Source of the DNA: Leifsonia shinshuensis
Lineage (GTDB): Bacteria > Actinomycetota > Actinomycetes > Actinomycetales > Microbacteriaceae
Assembly (NCBI RefSeq): GCF_014217625.1
Contig: NZ_CP043641.1
Span: forward strand, 1,364,001-1,428,000
Length of the DNA: 64,000 nt
Direction of reading: 5' to 3'
The translations under genes were made by a program, and so were the position numbers. This document shows, piece by piece, positions 33,291 to 41,438 of the stretch; positions within the stretch are counted from its first letter, which is position 1; each line of letters opens with the position of its first letter. The notes under the pieces were generated by a model that saw nothing but the letters and a program-made list of their open reading frames with translations, was not told the DNA's origin and did not search any database.

Positions 33291-33301
33291 GTAGCTACGT
33301 A
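33291..33301 (-). promoter_or_regulatory. Short palindrome, possible toxin-antitoxin operator
   Basis: GTAGCTAC (33291-33298) and the overlapping TACGTA (33296-33301) are perfect palindromes 15-25 bases ahead of the antitoxin ATG. This is where Phd-type antitoxins bind to repress their operon. Size and position are the only support. Confidence 0.4.
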
Positions 33302-33333
33302 GGCACAAAACTAGCACCCATCGAACGCTCCCG

Positions 33334-33347
33334 GATGATATACGATC
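33334..33347 (+). promoter_or_regulatory. Operator-like site 1 of the homoprotocatechuate cluster
   Basis: GATGATATACGATC, 58 bases ahead of the hpaH start, matches 13 of 14 bases of the reverse complement of a sequence upstream of the FAH-RraA gene (35012-35025). It is the most AT-rich spot in the region and nearly symmetric. A GntR-type regulator encoded in the cluster is the natural candidate to bind both. Confidence 0.6.
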
Positions 33348-33405
33348 CTGAACAGGCTCTCTCCGAGCCGGGATGACGCCCTCCGACGACGACAGGGAGC
33401 CGCCG

Positions 33406-34191
33406 ATGCTCGACACTTCCACCATCCACGCGATCGCGGACGAGCTCGCGACCGCCGAGCGCCAGCGCACGACGGTCCCGCTGCTCACCGCCCGCCACCC
33501 CGGCATGACCGTGGAGGACTCCTACGCCGTGCAGCGCGTCTGGGTCGAGCGCGGACTCGCCGCCGGGCGCAGGCTGGTCGGGCGCAAGATCGGGCTGACC
33601 TCGAAGGTGATGCAGCAGGCGACCGGGATCACCGAGCCCGACTATGGGGCGATCTTCGCAGACATGGTCCACGAGACCGGATCCGTGATCCCGTTCGACC
33701 AGTACTCGAACGTCCGGATCGAGGTCGAGCTCGCCTTCGTCCTCGCCGAGCCGTTGGAGGGGCCGGACGCCACGCTGTTCGACGTGCTCGACGCGACGAA
33801 GTACGTCGTGCCCGCGCTGGAGATCCTCAGCTCGCGCATCGAGTTGCAGGGCCGCACCATCGTCGACACCATCTCCGACAACGCCGCGATGGGCGGCATG
33901 GTCGTCGGCGGACGGCCGGTCGCGGCGGACGCGGTCGACCTCCGCTGGGTCTCCGCGCTGCTCTACCGCAACGAGAGCGTCGAGGAGTCCGGCGTCGCCG
34001 CCGCCGTGCTCGACCACCCCGCCGCCGGCGTCGCCTGGCTCGCGAACAAGCTCGCGCAGCACGGCACGCGGCTGGAGGCCGGCGACATCGTCCTCGCCGG
34101 CTCCTTCACCCGCCCGCTCTGGGTGGAGCGCGGCGACACCATCCACGCCGACTACGGGACCCTGGGAGCCGTGACATGCCGATTCGCCTGA
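33406..34191 (+). CDS. hpaH: 2-oxo-hept-4-ene-1,7-dioate hydratase
   Basis: This enzyme adds water to 2-oxohept-4-ene-1,7-dioate, giving 4-hydroxy-2-oxoheptanedioate, in the homoprotocatechuate meta-cleavage route. The 261-residue protein belongs to the hydratase/decarboxylase family: GRKIGLTSKVMQQATGITEPDYGAIFADM, the metal-site segment IEVELAFVLAEPLEG, and the late LAGSFTRPLWVERGD. Length matches HpaH/HpcG. The ATG at 33406 follows GGGAG; an ATG at 33373 is less likely. It overlaps hpaI by 16 bases. Confidence 0.9.
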   Translation: MLDTSTIHAIADELATAERQRTTVPLLTARHPGMTVEDSYAVQRVWVERGLAAGRRLVGRKIGLTSKVMQQATGITEPDYGAIFADMVHETGSVIPFDQYSNVRIEVELAFVLAEPLEGPDATLFDVLDATKYVVPALEILSSRIELQGRTIVDTISDNAAMGGMVVGGRPVAADAVDLRWVSALLYRNESVEESGVAAAVLDHPAAGVAWLANKLAQHGTRLEAGDIVLAGSFTRPLWVERGDTIHADYGTLGAVTCRFA

Positions 34192-34985
34192 CCCCCGCCG
34201 CGACCTTCGCCGACCGCCTCCGCGCGGCCGACCGGACCCTGTACGGGATCTGGTCCTGCGCCGGGAGCCCGCTCGTCGCGGAGATCTGCGCAGGCAGCGG
34301 GCTCGACATCCTCCTGATCGACGGCGAGCACTCCCCCGTCGGGCTGGAGTCGATCCTGGCCCAGCTGCAGGCGGCGGCCGCCTACCCGGTCGTCCCGGTC
34401 GTGCGCGCGCCGATCGGGGACGCGGTGATCCTCAAGCAGCTGCTCGACCTGGGCGCGCAGAACGTCCTCGTGCCGATGGTGTCCAGCGCGGCGGAGGCCG
34501 AGGAGATGGTGCGGGCGGTGCGGTATCCGCCGCTCGGCGTCCGCGGCGTCGGCAGCGCGCTCGCCCGCTCGTCGCGGTGGAGCCGGATCCCCGACTACCT
34601 GGCACGCGCCCACGAGCTGGTGTCACTGACCGTCCAGATCGAGACCACCGACGGCCTCGCGGCCGCGGCGGCGATCGCGGCGGTGGAGGGCGTGGACGCG
34701 CTGCTCGTCGGCCCGGCCGACCTGGCGGCGTCGATGGGTCTGCTCGGGCAGCAGGACCACCCGGACGTGGTCGCGGCCGTCGAGGACGTCATCCGCGCCG
34801 GCCGCGAGGCCGGCACCCCGGTGGGCGTCAACGCGTTCGACCCGGCGATGGCCGCGCGGTACGCGGAGGCAGGCGCGGCGTACGTGCTGGTCGGCAGCGA
34901 CGTGACGCTGCTGGCACGGGCGTCCGAAGGACTCGCGACGCGGTTCGTCGGCGACGCCGGCGGCCCCGCTCCGGCCGCCTACTGA
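34176..34985 (+). CDS. hpaI: 4-hydroxy-2-oxoheptanedioate aldolase
   Basis: HpaI is a class II (metal-dependent) aldolase that splits 4-hydroxy-2-oxoheptanedioate into pyruvate and succinic semialdehyde, the last step of the pathway. The 269-residue TIM-barrel protein shows YGIWSCAGSPLVAEICAGSGLDILLIDGEHSP, PVVRAPIGD, KQLLDLGAQNVLVPMVSSAAEAE, VQIETTDGL (metal-binding Glu) and LLVGPADLAASMG. Its first 16 bases overlap the end of hpaH, indicating coupling. Related aldolases accept other aldehydes, but the neighbours fix the role. Confidence 0.9.
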   Translation: MPIRLTPAATFADRLRAADRTLYGIWSCAGSPLVAEICAGSGLDILLIDGEHSPVGLESILAQLQAAAAYPVVPVVRAPIGDAVILKQLLDLGAQNVLVPMVSSAAEAEEMVRAVRYPPLGVRGVGSALARSSRWSRIPDYLARAHELVSLTVQIETTDGLAAAAAIAAVEGVDALLVGPADLAASMGLLGQQDHPDVVAAVEDVIRAGREAGTPVGVNAFDPAMAARYAEAGAAYVLVGSDVTLLARASEGLATRFVGDAGGPAPAAY

Positions 34986-35011
34986 TCGGGCGCCCTTGCC
35001 CATCCCGATTC

Positions 35012-35025
35012 GATCGTATATGATC
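35012..35025 (-). promoter_or_regulatory. Operator-like site 2 of the homoprotocatechuate cluster
   Basis: The plus strand reads GATCGTATATGATC and the minus strand GATCATATACGATC, which repeats site 1 with one difference and in the opposite direction. It lies 44 bases ahead of the GTG start of the FAH-RraA fusion, in the 84-base gap after hpaI. A second promoter with shared control is therefore likely here. Confidence 0.6.
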
Positions 35026-35069
35026 TCGAATACGTTCCATCCATCCCCGACGACGAGGAGACCTGAGCT

Positions 35070-36503
35070 GTGAGCGACATCGGCCGGCCCGGCAAGATCA
35101 TCGCGGTGCACCTCAACTACCGCTCGCGCGCCGCGCAACGCGGCCGCACCCCGGCGCAGCCGTCGTACTTCTTCAAGCCCGCGTCCTCGGTCGCGGCCTC
35201 GGGCGACGTGCTCGAGCGTCCCACCGGGACAGAGCTCCTCGCCTTCGAGGGCGAGGTCGCGCTCATCATCGGCCGGCCCACCCGCCGGGTCTCCCCCGCC
35301 GAAGGCTGGGCGGCCGTCTCGGGCATCACCGCCGCGAACGACTTCGGCCTCTACGATCTGCGCGCAGCCGACAAGGGCTCGAACGTCCGCTCGAAGGGCG
35401 GCGACGGCTTCACCCCGCTCGGCGCCGCCGTCATCCCGGCCGCGGCCATCGACCCGGACGCCGTGCGGGTGCGCACCTGGCTGAACGGCGAGCTGGTGCA
35501 GGAGGGGACGAGCGACGATCTGCTGTTCCCGTTCGGCCAGCTGGTCGCGGACCTCTCGCAGCTCATGACTCTGGAGCCGGGCGACGTCATCCTCACCGGC
35601 ACGCCCGCCGGGTCGTCCGTCACGCAGCCGGGCGACATCGTGGAGGTGGAGGTCGACGCCCCGACGGCGCCTGGCGCCCCGACCTCCGGCCGGCTGGTCA
35701 CCCGGATCACAGAGGGCACGGTCCCGTTCGGGGACTTCGGCACGAAGCCGACCGTGGATGACGTACAGCGCTCCGAGGCCTGGGGAACGCCTCCGACGCC
35801 CGCCTTCACGTTGACCGACGACCTCCGCGCCCAGCTCGCCTCCGTCGCCACCGCGACCCTCAGCTCGCAGCTGCGCAAGCGCGGCCTGAACGCCGTCTCC
35901 ATCGACGGTCTCACCTCCACCCGCCCCGGCGCGAAGCTGATCGGCACGGCGCGGACCCTCCGCTACCTCCCCGGCCGCGAGGACCTGTTCGCGTCGCACG
36001 GCGGCGGCTACAACGCCCAGAAGCGGGCGTTCGACGCGGTCGGCGCCGGCGAGGTGCTCGTGATCGAGGCCCGCGGCGAGCGCGGCAGCGGCACTGTCGG
36101 CGACGTCCTGGCGCTGCGCGCGCAGGTGAAGGGCGCGGCCGGCATCGTGACCGACGGCGGCGTCCGCGACCTCGCGGAGGTGGCCGCCCTCGACATCCCG
36201 ACGTACCACGCCGGCCCGCACCCGGCGGTGCTGGGCCGCAAGCACGTTCCGTGGGACGCGGACATCGCGATCGCCTGCGGCGGCGCGACCGTCCTGCCCG
36301 GCGACGTGATCGTGGGCGACGCGGACGGGCTCCTCGTCATCCCGCCCGGCCTCGTCGCCGAGGTGGTCGCAGACGCGATCGAGCAGGAGCGCGAGGAGGA
36401 GTTCATCGCGGAGATGGTGCGCGGCGGCGTGAAGGTCGACGGGCTGTTCCCGATGAACGCGGAGTGGAAGGAGCGGTACCGCGCATGGCTGACGCAGCAC
36501 TGA
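35070..36503 (+). CDS. Fusion of a fumarylacetoacetate-hydrolase-fold domain and an RraA-like domain
   Basis: Residues 1 to about 225 form an FAH domain, with metal-binding FEGEVALIIG (Glu60, Glu62), AANDFGLYDLR (Asp91) and DVILTGTPAG. That fold is used in HpaG, which decarboxylates and isomerises the ring-cleavage acid. Residues of about 248-477 form an RraA/DlpA-type domain, with GTVGDVLALRAQVKGAAGIVTDGGVRD. This group includes 4-carboxy-4-hydroxy-2-oxoadipate aldolases and oxaloacetate decarboxylases. Both active sites look complete. HpaG normally has two FAH halves, so here the second half is replaced by an unrelated fold. GTG at 35070 follows GAGGAG. The end overlaps the regulator gene by 19 bases. 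Confidence 0.88.
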   Translation: MSDIGRPGKIIAVHLNYRSRAAQRGRTPAQPSYFFKPASSVAASGDVLERPTGTELLAFEGEVALIIGRPTRRVSPAEGWAAVSGITAANDFGLYDLRAADKGSNVRSKGGDGFTPLGAAVIPAAAIDPDAVRVRTWLNGELVQEGTSDDLLFPFGQLVADLSQLMTLEPGDVILTGTPAGSSVTQPGDIVEVEVDAPTAPGAPTSGRLVTRITEGTVPFGDFGTKPTVDDVQRSEAWGTPPTPAFTLTDDLRAQLASVATATLSSQLRKRGLNAVSIDGLTSTRPGAKLIGTARTLRYLPGREDLFASHGGGYNAQKRAFDAVGAGEVLVIEARGERGSGTVGDVLALRAQVKGAAGIVTDGGVRDLAEVAALDIPTYHAGPHPAVLGRKHVPWDADIAIACGGATVLPGDVIVGDADGLLVIPPGLVAEVVADAIEQEREEEFIAEMVRGGVKVDGLFPMNAEWKERYRAWLTQH

Positions 36504-37198
36504 ACGCGGTCGCGCCGAGCAAGTCGCAGCTCGCCTACGAGTTCGTCCGCGCCCGGATCGAGGACGGCCGCTACGTGTCGGGCTACCGGCTGGTGCTCGG
36601 GGCGATCGCCGGCGAGCTCGGCATCAGCGTGGTCCCGGTGCGCGAGGCGATCCGGCGGCTGGAGGCCGAGGGCCTGGTGACGTTCGAGAAGAACGTGGGC
36701 GCCCAGGTCGCTTTCCTGCATCCCACCGAGTACACGTACACGATGGAGACGCTGGCGCTCGTGGAGGGCGCGGCCACCCAGATGTCGGCGCCGCGGCTCA
36801 CGGCCGACCATCTGCGCCGGGCGCGCCAGGTCAACGACGCCATGATCGCAAGCCTCGGCGGCTTCGACCCGCACCGCTTCACCCAGCTCAACCAGGAGTT
36901 CCATTCGGTGCTCTACGAGGAGTGCCCGAACCCGCACATCCTCGACCTCGTGCACCGCGGCTGGAATCGGCTCGCCGTCCTCCGCGACTCCGTCTTCAGC
37001 TTCGTGCCCGGTCGCGCACGCGAGTCGGTCGCCGAGCACGAGCACATCGTCGCCCTCATCGAGTCGGGCGCCGAGCCGCTCGAGATCGAGCTCGCCGCCC
37101 GCCGCCACCGGCTGGCCACCCTGGACGCCTTCCGCGCCTATCAGCGCGGTCACGCGTCCCCGGATGAGCACGACGAGCACGACGAGCACGACCACTGA
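36485..37198 (+). CDS. GntR-family regulator with FCD ligand domain
   Basis: The 237-residue protein has an N-terminal winged helix (about 12-75: SQLAYEFVRARIEDGRYVSGYRLVLGAIAGELGISVVPVREAIRRLEAEGLV). An FCD-type helical effector domain follows, with likely metal ligands (Asp/His in FDPHRFTQLNQEFHSVLYE and HEHIVALI). It probably senses the aromatic substrate or a pathway intermediate and binds the two matching sites at 33334 and 35012. The extreme C-terminus is an odd acidic-histidine tail, DEHDEHDEHDH, encoded by a 9-base repeat. The start lies inside the fusion gene. Confidence 0.9.
   Translation: MADAALNAVAPSKSQLAYEFVRARIEDGRYVSGYRLVLGAIAGELGISVVPVREAIRRLEAEGLVTFEKNVGAQVAFLHPTEYTYTMETLALVEGAATQMSAPRLTADHLRRARQVNDAMIASLGGFDPHRFTQLNQEFHSVLYEECPNPHILDLVHRGWNRLAVLRDSVFSFVPGRARESVAEHEHIVALIESGAEPLEIELAARRHRLATLDAFRAYQRGHASPDEHDEHDEHDH
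37163..37195 (+). repeat. Nine-base coding repeat giving a DEH-DEH-DEH-DH tail
   Basis: The triplet block GAC-GAG-CAC (first copy GAT-GAG-CAC) occurs three times in tandem, followed by GAC-CAC and the stop. It encodes four histidines among seven acids at the very end of the GntR regulator. Such tracts can change length by slippage. Confidence 0.85.
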
Positions 37199-37230
37199 TC
37201 CACCCTCTTCCGAATCCCAGGAGGCCGCGC

Positions 37231-38727
37231 ATGCCGCAGCACCACGTCCCTGCCGGTCTTCCGGCGAAGATCCAGCACTTCATCGACGGGAGGTTCGTCG
37301 ACAGCGTCTCGGGGAAGACGTTCGACGTGCTCGACCCGGTGTCCAACGAGACCTACGTGCAGGCCGCCGCCGGGCAGAAGGAGGACATCGACCTCGCCGT
37401 CGCCGCAGCGAAGCGCGCGTTCCAGGAGGGCCCCTGGCCGCGGATGAAGCCGCGGGAGCGCGCCCGCGTCCTGAACCGCATCGCCGACGCCGTCGCCGCG
37501 CAGGACGCCCGGCTCGCGGAGCTGGAGACCTTCGACACCGGGCTGCCGATCACACAGGCGCTCGGCCAGGCGCAGCGCGCGGCCGAGAACTTCCGGTTCT
37601 TCGCCGACCTGATCGTGGCGCAGGCCGACGACGCCTACAAGGTACCGGGCAGCCAGCTCAACTACGTCAACCGCAAGCCGATCGGCGTCGCCGGGCTCAT
37701 CACCCCGTGGAACACGCCGTTCATGCTGGAGAGCTGGAAGCTCGCCCCCGCGCTCGCGACCGGCAACACCGTCGTGCTCAAGCCGGCCGAGTTCACCCCG
37801 CTGTCCGCGTCGCTGTGGGCGGAGATCTTCCGCGAGGCGGGCGTGCCGGACGGCGTGTTCAACCTGGTCAACGGCCTGGGTGAGGAGGCGGGTGACGCGC
37901 TGGTGAAGCACCCGGACGTCCCGCTCATTTCGTTCACCGGTGAGAGCAGCACCGGCCAGCTCATCTTCGCCAACGCGGCTCCCTTCCTGAAGGGCCTGTC
38001 GATGGAGCTCGGCGGCAAGTCCCCCGCCGTGGTCTTCGCCGACGCCGACCTGGACGCCGCGATCGACTCCACCCTGTTCGGCGTCTTCTCGCTGAACGGC
38101 GAGCGCTGCACCGCCGGCTCCCGCATCCTGGTCGAGCGCGCCGTCTACGACGAATTCTGCGAGCGGTACGCCGAGCGCGCGAAGCGCATCGTGGTCGGCG
38201 ACCCGCACGACCCGAAGACCGAGGTCGGCGCGCTCGTCCACCCCGAGCACTACGCGAAGGTGATGAGCTACGTCGAGCTCGGCAAGCAGGAGGGCCGCCT
38301 GCTCGCCGGCGGCGGCCGCCCCGAGGGCATCGACCACGGCAACTACATCGCCCCGACCGTGTTCGCCGATGTCGCGCCCGACGCGCGCATCTTCCAGGAG
38401 GAGATCTTCGGCCCGGTCGTCGCGATCACGCCGTTCGACTCCGACGCCGAGGCCCTGGAGCTCGCCAACGGGGTGAAGTACGGCCTCGCCGCCTACCTCT
38501 GGACCAACGACCTCACCCGCGCCCACACTTTCGCCCAGAACGTGGAGGCCGGGATGGTCTGGCTCAACTCGCACAACGTCCGCGACCTCCGCACCCCGTT
38601 CGGCGGAGTGAAGGCCTCGGGCCTCGGGCACGAGGGCGGCTACCGCTCCATCGACTTCTACACCGACCAGCAGGCCGTCCACATCACGCTGGGTCCGGTC
38701 CACACGCCGCGCTTCGGCGCAGAATGA
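37231..38727 (+). CDS. hpaE: 5-carboxymethyl-2-hydroxymuconate semialdehyde dehydrogenase
   Basis: HpaE oxidises the aldehyde made by ring cleavage to 5-carboxymethyl-2-hydroxymuconate with NAD. The 498-residue protein is a standard aldehyde dehydrogenase: GLITPWNTPFMLESWKLAPALATGNTVVLKPAEFTP, SFTGESSTGQ, MELGGKSP (general-base Glu) and FSLNGERCTAGSRI (catalytic Cys). The C-terminus has FGGVKASGLGHEGG. Substrate assignment follows from the neighbour hpaD, 13 bases downstream, and the rest of the cluster. AGGAGGC precedes the ATG at 37231. Confidence 0.9.
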   Translation: MPQHHVPAGLPAKIQHFIDGRFVDSVSGKTFDVLDPVSNETYVQAAAGQKEDIDLAVAAAKRAFQEGPWPRMKPRERARVLNRIADAVAAQDARLAELETFDTGLPITQALGQAQRAAENFRFFADLIVAQADDAYKVPGSQLNYVNRKPIGVAGLITPWNTPFMLESWKLAPALATGNTVVLKPAEFTPLSASLWAEIFREAGVPDGVFNLVNGLGEEAGDALVKHPDVPLISFTGESSTGQLIFANAAPFLKGLSMELGGKSPAVVFADADLDAAIDSTLFGVFSLNGERCTAGSRILVERAVYDEFCERYAERAKRIVVGDPHDPKTEVGALVHPEHYAKVMSYVELGKQEGRLLAGGGRPEGIDHGNYIAPTVFADVAPDARIFQEEIFGPVVAITPFDSDAEALELANGVKYGLAAYLWTNDLTRAHTFAQNVEAGMVWLNSHNVRDLRTPFGGVKASGLGHEGGYRSIDFYTDQQAVHITLGPVHTPRFGAE

Positions 38728-38740
38728 CGAAGGAGTCAGC

Positions 38741-39814
38741 ATGAGCACCCCCATCCCCACCCCCGCCTCCGCCCCGCCGGACGTCGTCCGCGCCGCGTAC
38801 ATGGAGCTCGTCGTCACCGACCTGCAGGCCAGTCGCGACTTCTACGTCGACGTGCTCGGCTTGCACATCACCGAGGAGGACGAGGACGCGGTCTACCTGC
38901 GCAGCCTCGAGGAGTTCATCCACCACAACCTCGTGCTGCGGAAGGGCCCGGTCGCGGCCGTCGCCGCGTTCGCGTACCGCGTCCGCACCCCCGAGGACCT
39001 GGACCGCGCCGTCGCGTTCTACACCGAGCTCGGCTGCCGGGTCGAGCGCCGGGCCGGTGGCTTCACGAAGGGCGTCGGCGACAGCGTCCGCGTGGAGGAC
39101 CCGCTGGGCTTCCCGTACGAGTTCTTCTACGACGTGCAGCACGTCGAGCGCCTGACCTGGAACTACGAGGCGCACACCCCCGGAGAGCTCGTGCGCATCG
39201 ACCACTTCAACCAGGTGACGCCGGACGTGCCACGCGCCGTGAAGTACATGGAGGACCTGGGCTTCCGGGTGACGGAGGACATCCAGGACGAGGCGGGCAC
39301 GACGTACGCGGCGTGGATGCGCCGCAAGCCCACCGTGCACGACACCGCGATGACCGGCGGCGACGGCCCGCGCATGCACCATGTCGCGTTCTCCACGCAC
39401 GAGAAGCACAACATCATCGCGATCTGCGACAAGCTCGGCGCCCTCCGCCGCAGCGACGCCATCGAGCGCGGCCCCGGTCGGCACGGCGTCTCCAACGCGT
39501 TCTACCTGTACCTGCGCGACCCCGACGGCCACCGCGTGGAGATCTACACGCAGGACTACTACACCGGCGACCCGGACAACCCGGTCGTCACCTGGGACGT
39601 CCACGACAACCAGCGCCGCGACTGGTGGGGCAACCCGGTCGTGCCCTCCTGGTACACGGACGCGTCCCCGGTGCTCGACCTCGACGGCAACGTCCAGCCG
39701 CTCACCACCCGCACGGACGACTCCGAGATGGCGGTCACGATCGGCGCGGACGGGTTCTCGTACACGCGCAAGGACGACACCGAGCACGGGTTCAAGCTGG
39801 GGGCGCAGCTCTAG
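38741..39814 (+). CDS. hpaD: 3,4-dihydroxyphenylacetate (homoprotocatechuate) 2,3-dioxygenase
   Basis: HpaD opens the catechol ring of homoprotocatechuate next to the hydroxyls with O2 and Fe(II) or Mn(II). The 357-residue vicinal-oxygen-chelate enzyme has the metal ligands His155 (RIDHFNQ), His214 (RMHHVAF) and Glu267 (RVEIYTQDYY), and the acid-base His200 (PTVHDTA). These are the numbers known for the Brevibacterium fuscum and Arthrobacter enzymes. The C-terminal lid segment DNQRRDWWGNPVVPSWYT is also present. It is the last gene of the cluster; hpaF (isomerase) and the hydroxylase genes hpaBC are not in the window. Confidence 0.95.
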   Translation: MSTPIPTPASAPPDVVRAAYMELVVTDLQASRDFYVDVLGLHITEEDEDAVYLRSLEEFIHHNLVLRKGPVAAVAAFAYRVRTPEDLDRAVAFYTELGCRVERRAGGFTKGVGDSVRVEDPLGFPYEFFYDVQHVERLTWNYEAHTPGELVRIDHFNQVTPDVPRAVKYMEDLGFRVTEDIQDEAGTTYAAWMRRKPTVHDTAMTGGDGPRMHHVAFSTHEKHNIIAICDKLGALRRSDAIERGPGRHGVSNAFYLYLRDPDGHRVEIYTQDYYTGDPDNPVVTWDVHDNQRRDWWGNPVVPSWYTDASPVLDLDGNVQPLTTRTDDSEMAVTIGADGFSYTRKDDTEHGFKLGAQL

Positions 39815-39860
39815 CGGCGGTTCGCCGGAGGTCGCGGCCGCCCTGGATGTTCGAACGGAC

Positions 39861-40196
39861 TCAGGCGGTCGCGGCCGCCGGCGGCACGTGCTCCAAGCCC
39901 AGCCCCTGCTGCCCGTACGTGGTCAGCACCTCCGCGATCACCACGCGGTACGGCCCGATCCAGCGCTCGTGGACGCTCTTGGCCTCCTTGTGCACGGGCA
40001 TCCCGATCAGCTGGTGCAGCGCCTCCAGGGTCTCCCAGTAGTAGATCTCGGCGTGCAGGCCGGTGGTCTCGTTGTGCCACTCCTCCTCGCCGAGGAACCC
40101 CGGGATGACGCGGGCGCGCGCCGCGATCTCGTCGTTGAACCGGTGGAATTCGTCGTCGTAGGGCTTCGCCTCGAAGATGAAGGTCGACGTGTACAC
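39861..40196 (-). CDS. Small antibiotic-biosynthesis-monooxygenase-fold protein
   Basis: The 111-residue protein looks like a dimeric alpha-beta-barrel (ABM/EthD-like): STFIFEAKPYDDEFHRFNDEIAARARVIPGFLGEEEW, then HAEIYYWETLEALHQLIGMPVHKEAK and WIGPYRVVIAEVLTTYG. Members act as small monooxygenases, lactone-forming enzymes or dye-peroxidase-like folds. It lies just after hpaD but on the other strand, so a link to the aromatic pathway is only positional. It has no signal peptide. Confidence 0.75.
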   Translation of the reverse strand: MYTSTFIFEAKPYDDEFHRFNDEIAARARVIPGFLGEEEWHNETTGLHAEIYYWETLEALHQLIGMPVHKEAKSVHERWIGPYRVVIAEVLTTYGQQGLGLEHVPPAAATA

Positions 40197-40319
40197 GGCA
40201 CTCCCCTCGCCGGGTGAAAAGTACCACGAATCCGCCAGCCAGCAGCGGGCCGCTCGCGCCTACGCTGGGGCTGTCAACGCCGATTCCCGACGCCGACGCC
40301 CGGACGATCGGAGCGCACC

Positions 40320-41438
40320 ATGGGATGGAGACTCAAGAACCTGACGACGGCGACCTCGGGGGCGCCGCACGCCGTGTACCAGCCGACGGGGTGGCTGTTC
40401 GCGCAGTTCACGCGCCACGTCGTGTTCCAGGGCTACAGCTCCCTCACCGGCGGCGACGGGCAGCTCTACGAGCTGTACTGCAGCGCGAGCGACGACTGGA
40501 ACGTGAAGAACCTCGTCTCCGAGGCGGGTGGCGCGGCGGCCGCGACCAACTCCAACGGCTACATCTGGGCGCACCAGGGCTCGCAGCACGTGGTGTACCA
40601 GGGTCAGCGGTTCGACGGCCACGTGCACGAGCTCTGGTACACGGAGGACGACGGCTGGAACGCGAACGACCTCACCGACGCCGCCGGCGCACCGCTCACC
40701 CTGTCGCAGCCGTACGGCTACGAGACGTACTACGACGGCACGCAGCGCGTCGTCTACCAGGCGCGCGGCGGCGGCCACATCCACGAGCTGAGCAACTCCG
40801 GGAACGGCTGGCACGACCTCGACCTGACCGCGGCGACCGGCGCGCCGCCCTGCGCCGCCGACGCCGCGCCGACCGGCTACTCGTTCGAGGACCAGAAGAC
40901 CGCGCACGTGCTGGTGCGCACCGACCTGGGCCACGTCCTGGAGTTCTGGCGGGACACCGCCTGGCACTGGAACGACCTCACCCTGGCGACCGGCGCTCCG
41001 GTCGTGAGCGACGCGGAGACGGTGAACGGCTACGTGTTCCGCGGCCAGGGCACGCAGCACATCGATTACGTGAGCGGCAGCGGGCGCCTGATCGAGCTGT
41101 GGTGGGACACCACGGGCTGGCACTACTTCGACCTCACCACCGCCGCCTCCGCGGTCACTCCGTACTCGACGTCCAGCCCCGCCGGCTACGCGTTCGAGGC
41201 CGGCCTCTTCCAGCCGGTCGCCACGCAGCACGTGATCTTCACGGGACGCGACAACTTCGTGCACGAGCTCTGGTGGCAGGAGGGCGTGTGGCACACCAAC
41301 GACATCGGCCCGCGCATGGGGGCGCCGGCGATCGTGGGCGACCCGGTGGCGTTCGTGGAGGTCGACGAGGGGTCGCAGAACGTGTTCTACCTGAGCGACG
41401 CACACGAGATCATCGAGCTGCGCTGGACGGTGAGCTAG
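40320..41438 (+). CDS. Predicted seven-bladed beta-propeller protein, no known function
   Basis: The 372-residue protein consists of seven imperfect repeats of about 50 residues. Each ends or begins with a NDLT-ATGAP segment and contains GYxFxxQGTQHVVY and GHVHELWW. The opening GWRLKNLT would complete the last blade, giving the usual closure of a propeller. The pattern resembles fucose-binding-lectin or tectonin-like propellers. There is no signal peptide, no membrane segment and no catalytic motif. It stands alone between the ABM gene and the isochorismatase gene. Carbohydrate binding is a guess from shape. Confidence 0.72.
   Translation: MGWRLKNLTTATSGAPHAVYQPTGWLFAQFTRHVVFQGYSSLTGGDGQLYELYCSASDDWNVKNLVSEAGGAAAATNSNGYIWAHQGSQHVVYQGQRFDGHVHELWYTEDDGWNANDLTDAAGAPLTLSQPYGYETYYDGTQRVVYQARGGGHIHELSNSGNGWHDLDLTAATGAPPCAADAAPTGYSFEDQKTAHVLVRTDLGHVLEFWRDTAWHWNDLTLATGAPVVSDAETVNGYVFRGQGTQHIDYVSGSGRLIELWWDTTGWHYFDLTTAASAVTPYSTSSPAGYAFEAGLFQPVATQHVIFTGRDNFVHELWWQEGVWHTNDIGPRMGAPAIVGDPVAFVEVDEGSQNVFYLSDAHEIIELRWTVS

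Noticed and set aside
33277..33405. Extended N-terminus of HpaH from the ATG at 33373
   Set aside because: It would add 11 residues (MTPSDDDREPP) with no counterpart in the family, and the later ATG has the better ribosome site.
40197..40319. Riboswitch or small RNA ahead of the propeller gene
   Set aside because: The 123-base gap shows no stable hairpin set or known aptamer core, and no terminator before the start codon.
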